NCBI GenBank assembly: GCA_003602485.1
Contig: QQSD01000006.1
Coordinates: 1,873 to 42,148 of the forward strand
Length of the DNA stretch: 40,276 nucleotides
Reading direction: 5' to 3'
DNA from: Candidatus Poseidoniales archaeon
Lineage (GTDB): Archaea; Thermoplasmatota; Poseidoniia; Poseidoniales; Poseidoniaceae
Shown: positions 33,132 to 40,276 of the stretch, piece by piece
Numbering within the stretch: position 1 is the stretch's first letter
How the letters are laid out: the number at the start of each line of letters is the position of its first letter
Notes under the pieces: model-generated
Told to the model about the DNA's origin: nothing
The model's database searches: none
The model's input: the letters and a program-made list of their open reading frames with translations, nothing else
Made by a program: the position numbers and the translations under genes

Positions 33132-36100
33132 ACTTCTTTGAGAGAGCATCTATGTATTGCCAACCATAGGATTTCCATTGGTCCTCTGTCCATCCATCTG
33201 GTAGTCCAGTAGGCGGGAGTGGAGGTGGTGATGAACGGTCCATTGCGGGTGCTGCGGCTGGCGCAGGTGGAGCAACTGGAGCCGCCGGTATCATGTTTGG
33301 TGGCGGGGGCTGTGAAGGCGATGCGATGGTCGGCAGCACCTTTTGATCGGCCATTTCCTGAACGACTTCATCGGTCTGGTCTGCTGCTTCCTCCTCGGTT
33401 TCTGGAGCCAACATCCGACGTCGTAGCACGAGTGCGTACATTCCGAAAGAGAGAGACGTGAGGGCGATAACGAACAAGGTCACACTGAAGATATCATCTG
33501 AAAGCTGCTGTGAGAGGGCTTCTCCATCTCGTATCGTTTCTTCCTTGATCAGGAGTGACTCAACACTTTGTCGGTCCATTTCAACACCGTCTACAAGGAC
33601 AAGTACACGATATTCAATCGCAGTTCCCTGTTGGGCATCGGCTGCCACAGGAAGGAAAGCGCTGAACGTCTGTCCCGATGTGACCTGAACACCTACCAGT
33701 GAACTCGTTGACCAGTAACCACCTTCAACAAGTTCCTGGAGGGCGAACTCAACCATGCCGTTGCCACCAAGGTTGGTAGCAGACACAACCATCGTTGCTG
33801 TTTCACCAGAATAGGGACTTGGATTATCCCACTGAAGTTTCGTGGCCTCATCTTGGAGGTTGACGCTTGGTCCGAGGAGTGCCAACGGCCATGATGCAAA
33901 GGGTTCCATCATCGAATTTGATGCCGTGTCGTACGGATTACCTGCCTCATCGGAACCAGAAACCCATACGTCAACTGTGTAGGAAGGCAACAGTGTCGTA
34001 GCACCCGCATCTGTCAAATCTAATTGACCGCTCCAGATAAATTCTGAACCGAAGGATATGACGTCGGGAAGGAGAATACTACCTCGTGAGATTTCTGCTT
34101 CACCTGCTTTTACACGGTAGTGCAGCACAGAATCTTCATCGAAATTGAATCCATTCTCATCGTTGGTGATGAGGCGGACTTCAAGGAGGTCAGCCTGACC
34201 GATCGAGAGAGGCAAGCCATCTGCTACACCGTTGAGTGCAATTCCACCAATGGTAGGCCGTACACTGTCGACAGCAAGGCGGACACGTGGTGCAAAGGAG
34301 GTTTCGTCCACGGCAAGGCCCGGAAGGTCGTCCATGCTCAACCGCAGGTCAAGACGTCCCGAGCGGACAGAAGGAACGAGAAGGTCGAGACTGAACTCGC
34401 CATCTTCACGGGTTGAAGTGCGCCAGTTGTTTTCAAAATCTCCAAACACAACGTCAAATGCTCCAGGTGGTGCTGGAGTTTCATCTTCTGAGAAGAGCAC
34501 ACGGCCTGAGACACGAAGGGCTTGACCTGCTCCGATGATCGTCTCGAAGTTCTCTGGATTGTAGTGATTCTCACTGTTTCGGAGTTCAATGGCACGTATG
34601 TGGCCCGCCTCTGTATCGAAGCGGAAGTCATTGTCCAAACTCCACAAGTCGTCACCTAAGCCTTCTGTTACCTCGAAACATGGGACCACTTCACCTTCAT
34701 TGCAAGGCATGTCGGTGACACGGATACGTGGGATGAAATGTGATTCACCATCGGTATCAAAGGATTCAGGGAACATCCAGGTCAATTGGAACCGTGCCTG
34801 TATGATGATGACAGTTTCATCATTCTCTTCAACTTCAACTGTTGAATAGAGATTTGAAACAGCGATGTAGTTGGAACCGGTTTCGATGGTAGCCACTGGC
34901 TGACCATCAACGCCTTCTTCAAGCGTGATGAACATGGATGATTCATCATCATCAAGGTCGCCACCAAAGGCAACTTGCACGTACTGAATGTCTTGCCAGC
35001 CATTACGGTCACTCAATTTAATTTGGGCAGTGTATGGGATTCCCGGGTGCATGGGCTCGTAGTCGTCGTGGCCGATGATGGAGGAATTGCCAAGGTCCAC
35101 AAGGGGTTCGAATTCCTGCCGAATGAAGTATGTCACCAAATCAGCGTCCCAATCGGGCAATACTTCACCGGGGCGTGTGCCACAGGTGATGGAACTTTGA
35201 GGACATACGGGTCCTTGGCCCATAGCAATCTGATTATTTTGCTCATCCTCTCCAGTCACGTAGAAAGAAACACGTTGCTTGTGAAGGAGCATTGAGTCGT
35301 CGATAAGGCCTTCAAAAATATTCAAGCCTCCCGTTCGAGTTTCGGGAGAGGAGAGTGTCAGAAGTTCATATTCGTCTTCATTAGGCAGACCGTCGAAATT
35401 GTAATCGTTGCATCCAATGGCTTCACTTGCACGGCAACCGACCCAATAGTGAAGGCTGATTTGTTTGGGTGGGTCAACTGAATCTTGAACCACAATCGAC
35501 ACTGCTTGACCTACACCAGATGCTCCTGCATGGCGTTCTTCACCATCACTTGGTGTTGCACTCAGAACGAGCGGAGAATTACCGTCGAGGATAAGGCGTA
35601 GCGAATTGTAATTGGGGTTGGTATAGGTTGAACCGTTTTTCAAATCCACTGCTTGAACATAGAAGATCATACCACCCGGTTCTGATTCAATAGGTGAAGT
35701 AAAGGTCATGTTGTACTCTCCGAAAGCAGGGTTGACTTCTTGATAGAGCACCATTGGCTCCCCCATTGGGTCCCCGTCATAGGTGACATTTTGGCCAATG
35801 ACACGGAGTGAGAAACTACCTGCTGGAGGCATCAATTGTGAATCTTGGAAGTGTATTTTACCGGTGAAACTGAGATTGAACCCACCGCGTACCCAATCCA
35901 TAGGATACAGTTGCCGACCCGTTTCTTCCCAAACTTGCAGGCCATCGAGTTGGATGTCGTTTTCAACTGCCAAATCCATTGTGGTGGTGTCCCACTGGCT
36001 GACGGCTACACCCAAGTCGTCTTCGACAGAGATAATCGCTTCCGTCGAAGCTTCATCGTTCCAACTCCAATTGACCGATGTGGGCATCCAAATTGAGACT

Positions 36101-38553
36101 ACACCACTCGCGTCGACCGTGGAGGTACAATTAGGGGCATCGAACATCACGATTTCCCCAACATTATTATTGACGCTGCAGGCATCGCCTTGTTCCCATG
36201 TAAAGGTTGGATTTTCGCCGTACGAGTGGTTGATAGCAATAACTGCCTTTGTTACCCTGTCAACATCGTCTCCGGGTGCGACACGGGTGATGAAATTACG
36301 ATAGATACCGTCAGGCGTAGCCAATCCACCCTCAAAGGATGCATCAACAGCGCGGGTTTGCATGGCGTAGGTAATGTCGATATTGGAGATCTTAACACGT
36401 CCAGATGAAGCTGCCTTGACACCAATTGGTATGTCCAGCCATCCTTCGCCGTTCTCTGGGATGAAATCGTTGAAGGCATCAACCAGCGTTGGTGCTTTCT
36501 TCACGATGTCACCAACGACTGAGTCGTCTGATGCAACAACTGAAGATTCGTTGAGGAAGATATCCGATTCCCAATCATAATCACCATCACCGCCGATATC
36601 GAGCATTGGACGGTCAGGATATCCTTCCTCGTATTCGAGGATGAATTCGTCGATGCTTGGTGTGAGAGATGGATCTGTGGTGCTAAAGGAAATTCCGTAC
36701 TTCAGCGTATTACCAGCCGCTTCTGTTGAGAAACTGGTTTCAGCATTATTAGCTGCTTGAATCCAAACCGAGCCGTTATCATTTGAAACGGTGACCTGAA
36801 GCGTTGTGCCCGCAGGAACATCCGCAGTCCACTGAGGGCGTACTTTCCCGACTTTCGTCCCCGTGTTGAAGTGAGGAGATTCCCACTGCCCTGAGGCAGT
36901 GTAGGCAGTAGCATATTCCATGTCAACCCACCACGATACGGCCGTTGAACCGATGAGTTGGGCCTTCCAGACCAATTCCTTACCGGGATAGTCGAAATGA
37001 ATGGTTTGATTTGATTCAACTTCTTCCCAATGTGTGCCGTTATCTGCTGAAACCCAGTAGTCGACGCGGTCACCAATGGAAGCTGCTGACCAATACGTCT
37101 GGACGTTTACAGCCAATACATCGTCTCCGGATTCAACAACATCTCCGTACCACGTGGTCGTGCCGGGAGCGGGTGTGGTCTCATAGAGCCAACTCGTTCC
37201 AAATTCACGATAATAAAGCGTGGTGCTCGACCATGTTGAGTATCCGCTGTCTACGGTTACAAACCGGTCTCCGTCAAACTGAAGGCCGTAACCAAGACGA
37301 GAGACTTGGCGCACTTCAGTCTCGGGGATGAGAGCCGTTGATGAACCCGAGATGGACCAGGCTTCAAGTTGATCTCGGTCGTTGTAATAAGCGTCCTTTT
37401 GACAGCGCATAAAGAAGGTCGTACTGTTCATCTCAAGCCCACGAAGCATCTGCTTCTGGTTGCTGAAGGTGCCTCCACATTCCCACTTGGAACTGGATGA
37501 TGAGGAGTAGGTATAATATTCAGAACTGCGGGTATAGGTTGAGGTCCCATCACCAGAGAAATCGTAACCATAGAGACGATTCATTGCGTTGTGAGCAACC
37601 CAAACCTGACCAGTTTCCCGGTCGTAAGCAATACCGGTATATTCACCAACAGACGGTGAGATATCATAGGAGTCAATACAGGTCCACGTATCGTCCCTTG
37701 AGATATCCATCTCCATCACACGGTGATAATTAACGGGTGCAGATGAGCCATAGGTGTAACGATATCCAGAAAGGATTCCAAAGAGGCGTTCATCATCGGT
37801 GATGGTCCAATCCCTGAATCCGTAATAGCCGTAGTATGACGACGAATGCTTCTGTGGGAGAGTACATTGTGCTTGGTCAAGCGTGATGATTGATTCCCGA
37901 GTCGCATTGTTGGGGTAAAGCCTGTGAACAACGTTGTGGAAGGTTGAGGAGGACCATGTGGATAAGAAGAGCCAATCATGGTGCTTGAGGACCGCTCCTT
38001 GACTTTGCGCATTGAAACTCGCCGATGTTTTTGTCAACTGCTGAGAAAAGAGGCTTTCAGTGGCATTGGAGGTGTGCGGTTGTCGCAATGCATAGGACCC
38101 GTTGTCCAACCATGCATCTGAGTTCGAGTTAACGTAAGCGTCATCACCGTGAGGAAGGAAGTTACGGCTGCGGTTATCCAGCGCCAGCGTGAGATCCCCT
38201 GAACGGTCATCAACATTGGTTTCTTCTCCTCGAATCCAATGTACTCGGTCATCTGCAACGACTTGTGACCACCCAGTAGCAGATGCGCCTGAAAGAGTCA
38301 TGCTCACGTCGGTGACCAGTGCACCTTTCGGAAGAGTAACCTTGGCTCCAAGGTCTGGGTTCGCACCCTGATAGAGGGCTATGTATTCGTTCGAACCGTC
38401 GTGAAATTCGTACACGTGGCGGGTGCCAACGGCGGCTTCTGCATCAGATGTGAACAATTCGGCCATTGGGCTCAAAGGCGTGAAGAGCATCAAGCCAACT
38501 AAGAGCAAGAACACACCGTAGGATGACCGAGAATGCTGACCGCGCCCTTGCAT
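33130..38553 (-). CDS. Giant surface protein (about 1807 residues) with Trp-rich cytoplasmic tail
   Basis: The ATG at 38553 leads into a signal peptide (GVFLLLVGLMLFTPLSP). The ectodomain is a long series of beta domains. The start has a VTLPKGALVTDVSMTLSG strand pattern. Residues about 165-450 look like a beta-propeller-type region (GIAYDRETGQVWVAH). Later parts contain repeated beta-sandwich units with low cysteine content. One transmembrane helix near 1686-1709 is followed by an acidic, then Pro/Ala-rich linker. The tail ends in GLPDGWTEDQWKSYGWQY, matching the tail of the subtilase at 2522-7486. It sits between the partial calcium-repeat gene and the small helical gene. It may bind or present extracellular polymers, which is inference. 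Confidence 0.85.
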   Translation of the reverse strand: MQGRGQHSRSSYGVFLLLVGLMLFTPLSPMAELFTSDAEAAVGTRHVYEFHDGSNEYIALYQGANPDLGAKVTLPKGALVTDVSMTLSGASATGWSQVVADDRVHWIRGEETNVDDRSGDLTLALDNRSRNFLPHGDDAYVNSNSDAWLDNGSYALRQPHTSNATESLFSQQLTKTSASFNAQSQGAVLKHHDWLFLSTWSSSTFHNVVHRLYPNNATRESIITLDQAQCTLPQKHSSSYYGYYGFRDWTITDDERLFGILSGYRYTYGSSAPVNYHRVMEMDISRDDTWTCIDSYDISPSVGEYTGIAYDRETGQVWVAHNAMNRLYGYDFSGDGTSTYTRSSEYYTYSSSSSSKWECGGTFSNQKQMLRGLEMNSTTFFMRCQKDAYYNDRDQLEAWSISGSSTALIPETEVRQVSRLGYGLQFDGDRFVTVDSGYSTWSSTTLYYREFGTSWLYETTPAPGTTTWYGDVVESGDDVLAVNVQTYWSAASIGDRVDYWVSADNGTHWEEVESNQTIHFDYPGKELVWKAQLIGSTAVSWWVDMEYATAYTASGQWESPHFNTGTKVGKVRPQWTADVPAGTTLQVTVSNDNGSVWIQAANNAETSFSTEAAGNTLKYGISFSTTDPSLTPSIDEFILEYEEGYPDRPMLDIGGDGDYDWESDIFLNESSVVASDDSVVGDIVKKAPTLVDAFNDFIPENGEGWLDIPIGVKAASSGRVKISNIDITYAMQTRAVDASFEGGLATPDGIYRNFITRVAPGDDVDRVTKAVIAINHSYGENPTFTWEQGDACSVNNNVGEIVMFDAPNCTSTVDASGVVSIWMPTSVNWSWNDEASTEAIISVEDDLGVAVSQWDTTTMDLAVENDIQLDGLQVWEETGRQLYPMDWVRGGFNLSFTGKIHFQDSQLMPPAGSFSLRVIGQNVTYDGDPMGEPMVLYQEVNPAFGEYNMTFTSPIESEPGGMIFYVQAVDLKNGSTYTNPNYNSLRLILDGNSPLVLSATPSDGEERHAGASGVGQAVSIVVQDSVDPPKQISLHYWVGCRASEAIGCNDYNFDGLPNEDEYELLTLSSPETRTGGLNIFEGLIDDSMLLHKQRVSFYVTGEDEQNNQIAMGQGPVCPQSSITCGTRPGEVLPDWDADLVTYFIRQEFEPLVDLGNSSIIGHDDYEPMHPGIPYTAQIKLSDRNGWQDIQYVQVAFGGDLDDDESSMFITLEEGVDGQPVATIETGSNYIAVSNLYSTVEVEENDETVIIIQARFQLTWMFPESFDTDGESHFIPRIRVTDMPCNEGEVVPCFEVTEGLGDDLWSLDNDFRFDTEAGHIRAIELRNSENHYNPENFETIIGAGQALRVSGRVLFSEDETPAPPGAFDVVFGDFENNWRTSTREDGEFSLDLLVPSVRSGRLDLRLSMDDLPGLAVDETSFAPRVRLAVDSVRPTIGGIALNGVADGLPLSIGQADLLEVRLITNDENGFNFDEDSVLHYRVKAGEAEISRGSILLPDVISFGSEFIWSGQLDLTDAGATTLLPSYTVDVWVSGSDEAGNPYDTASNSMMEPFASWPLALLGPSVNLQDEATKLQWDNPSPYSGETATMVVSATNLGGNGMVEFALQELVEGGYWSTSSLVGVQVTSGQTFSAFLPVAADAQQGTAIEYRVLVLVDGVEMDRQSVESLLIKEETIRDGEALSQQLSDDIFSVTLFVIALTSLSFGMYALVLRRRMLAPETEEEAADQTDEVVQEMADQKVLPTIASPSQPPPPNMIPAAPVAPPAPAAAPAMDRSSPPPLPPTGLPDGWTEDQWKSYGWQYIDALSKK

Positions 38554-38620
38554 AGCATGCACACATCCGACATACACTTTGAACCATGCGGTCAAAGGTC
38601 AGTCGTTCTGACCTCAGAAA

Positions 38621-40276
38621 TCAAGAGGTAGTCCTTGAATCGTAACGAATTGGAGAGGAATCACCACGGACCCCATCTTCCTCATCGTCTCGGACTTCAA
38701 ACCAGTCATTCATCCAATCCCCGTCTGTATCCCAATTGATAGGACTGCTTCCTTCTGCAAGATGGTCATCGTCGAAATCCAAGAGATACCAACCAAATTC
38801 ATGCTCTCCCACATTGCGTACAGGAGGTGTATTTGGTGAACCAGAATAGTAGATTTCCCATGCATCAGTTCGATTGCCTGCCATCAAAACAACGTCATCG
38901 GATGGGTCTACAATCAAGAAATTAGTATCGCCATCATCAACAACAAAACCGTATTGGCGATCCATGCCCGCATATTTGTCAAGTTTGAGGTAGTTGAGGG
39001 TGAGTTCATTGGTTTGGCCAAGACCCAGCAATGCTGCCCTGAATTGCCATCCCTCTGTCACAGGAGCTCCATCATAGGTCAATCCACTCAATCGAACCGC
39101 ATTCGGAGATGAATAATCATTGGCCGTAATAGCATAGAACTCTTGGAAATTCGAATAGGATTCGTAGGTGCATCCGGCTCCCGAACAATCCCAATTCCCA
39201 TCTTGGTCGGGGTCAAAGTTTGCATCGTTGGGGTCTGAAGGGTCCATCGTGAACCAGGTGAATTCAAGGTCGGGGCGGCTGAGCGTACCCCCTGAGCCAT
39301 CCTGAGATAAGGGCAAGCATGAGGTTGTACTCGTGTCACATGGGCCGCCAGTGGCGACGTCAATCCAGACCACTCGAATCTCGAGATATGTGCTGAAATT
39401 GTCATTGTTCTCGTTCCACCCCATTTTGTATTCATACCAGTCGGGTAGCATGTCCCCATCTGTGTCATTATCACTCGGATTAGATCCGTACTTGAAGACT
39501 TCACGTCCATCTGAGTAGTTGTAATCTCGAACATGAGAGGTCACGAGGTCGTTCTCAATGGTGGTCACGAAGGTACGACTGTCTTCATCACTGTCATTGA
39601 GGTCGGGGCGTGTCTCGTTATCGTATTCCATGAAATTGGTGAAAGGAAGATCGCCAAGGCCATTCTGGATGAGTTGGCCAGAAGGAGTGAACACCCTGCC
39701 ATCCCATGTGCCCTGTTCAGCAGGGATGTCAAAGCTGGTTCGGTCGTACCAACCATCATGGTCTCCGTCATAATTGACGTCCCATGGGTTGAGTGGATTG
39801 GAAGCCCAATGATTGATTGTGGTGATATCGTCCATGCCAAATGTTGCATAGCAATATTCCCAGCCGTCGGGAATGCCATCGCCGTCCGAATCTGGATGGG
39901 TCGGGTCAGCAACTCCTCGTAGACTTCGATTGAAATTTTCACTATCGTAAGTGTTGATTTTCGCCATACGATCCTGAGAATCTTGCCCTTTCTCTACGAA
40001 GTCGAGGTAGAGTGCGCTTTGAGCTTGTATCAGTGAATAACCGAGTTCTTCCTGGTAAGCAGCCATGGCATCCTCACCAAAGTCAATGATTCCGGATGGG
40101 ACGGTGTCACGGTTCAGATATTTGCCCCATGTTCTCGATTCCCATTCACGTAAATTGCTGAAGGTTTCGTTGACATCAATCGTGCCGTCCTCGTTGCAGT
40201 CGAAACTATCTCCGTCTGAATCCAAGTTAACGTCGCCGTCAATGAGAGGATTCATTGCCCAACGGTTTTCTTCAAG
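38621..40276 (-). CDS. Secreted protein with calcium-binding thrombospondin-type-3-like repeats, 5' end outside window
   Basis: The C-terminal 551 residues of a longer protein; the reading frame is open through the right edge. Repeated acidic loops of the TSP3/EF-hand-like kind recur: DSDGDGIPDGWEYCY, DNDTDGDMLPDWYEY, DPDQDGNWDC and WDTDGDWMNDWFEVRDDE. Such repeats bind calcium and form rigid spacers in secreted proteins. Cysteine pairs occur (CDTSTTSC, CSGAGC), compatible with disulfides outside the cell. The visible part has no transmembrane helix, so any anchor would be non-helical or N-terminal. It ends 67 bases before the giant protein on the same strand, suggesting a common transcript. 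Confidence 0.85.
   Translation of the reverse strand, partial: LEENRWAMNPLIDGDVNLDSDGDSFDCNEDGTIDVNETFSNLREWESRTWGKYLNRDTVPSGIIDFGEDAMAAYQEELGYSLIQAQSALYLDFVEKGQDSQDRMAKINTYDSENFNRSLRGVADPTHPDSDGDGIPDGWEYCYATFGMDDITTINHWASNPLNPWDVNYDGDHDGWYDRTSFDIPAEQGTWDGRVFTPSGQLIQNGLGDLPFTNFMEYDNETRPDLNDSDEDSRTFVTTIENDLVTSHVRDYNYSDGREVFKYGSNPSDNDTDGDMLPDWYEYKMGWNENNDNFSTYLEIRVVWIDVATGGPCDTSTTSCLPLSQDGSGGTLSRPDLEFTWFTMDPSDPNDANFDPDQDGNWDCSGAGCTYESYSNFQEFYAITANDYSSPNAVRLSGLTYDGAPVTEGWQFRAALLGLGQTNELTLNYLKLDKYAGMDRQYGFVVDDGDTNFLIVDPSDDVVLMAGNRTDAWEIYYSGSPNTPPVRNVGEHEFGWYLLDFDDDHLAEGSSPINWDTDGDWMNDWFEVRDDEEDGVRGDSSPIRYDSRTTS

Noticed and set aside
33219-37733. Several plus-strand open frames opposite the giant surface protein
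   Set aside because: The minus-strand frame is continuous for about 1800 codons with signal peptide and anchor; opposite frames are low-complexity and unrelated to any family.
1-40276. CRISPR array, transposase, integrase or attachment site
   Set aside because: No regularly spaced repeats, recombinase motifs or terminal inverted repeats were seen.

Overview
The window looks like a chromosomal segment from a planktonic Marine Group II archaeon (Candidatus Poseidoniales, Thermoplasmatota) or a close relative. The archaeal core genes are RNase P component Rpp21/Rpr2, ribosomal protein S15, archaeal-type PheT and GluRS, the tRNA archaeosine enzyme ArcS, a UPF0201 protein and type II GAPDH. They are mixed with bacterial-type genes (zinc-LID adenylate kinase, four-zinc-finger DnaJ, YhbY, SRAP). 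There are also several very large secreted or membrane-anchored proteins ending in one transmembrane helix and a proline-rich cytoplasmic tail, a style typical of this group. The taxonomic call is inferred from gene content only. Coding density is very high: no gap exceeds about 150 bases, and I saw no rRNA, tRNA, CRISPR or insertion sequence.

Layout. Positions 1-8571 (minus strand): type II GAPDH, a membrane-anchored subtilisin-like protease, then adk, RNase P component 4 and yhbY, tightly coupled, and a permease cut by the left edge. Positions 8717-12749 (plus): an unusual GXGXG plus glutamate-synthase-like fusion, pheT and an SRAP crosslink-repair gene. Positions 12731-13123 (minus): a small unknown protein. 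Positions 13218-18566 (plus): a surface protein, RNase HII, GluRS and a CBS-pair protein. Positions 18568-24368 (minus): a zinc-ribbon membrane protein, a small helical protein, a degenerate DHH/RecJ-like protein next to rps15, and ArcS. Positions 24411-26624 (plus): a membrane protein with an unknown cytoplasmic domain. Positions 26619-29816 (minus): DnaJ, a zinc-ribbon membrane protein and a glycosyltransferase. Positions 29907-31866: UPF0201 (plus), a pyroglutamyl-peptidase/Nudix fusion (minus) and a small membrane protein (plus). Positions 31851-40276 (minus): a locus of secreted proteins comprising a calcium-repeat protein cut by the right edge, a 1807-residue surface protein, a small helical protein and a metzincin-like lipoprotein.

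Two themes run through the window. The first is information processing: tRNA charging and modification, RNase P, RNase HII, S15 and a possible Cdc45-like factor. The second is a cell-surface degradation apparatus of proteases and giant beta-rich proteins. The subtilase and the 1807-residue protein, about 30 kb apart, end in the same Trp-rich cytoplasmic motif after a polyproline linker, which suggests a common cytoplasmic partner. The best leads are that shared tail, the domain-inverted GltB-like fusion, the Pcp-Nudix fusion, the degenerate DHH protein beside rps15, the altered active sites of both proteases, and a dnaJ gene that seems to start at CTG.
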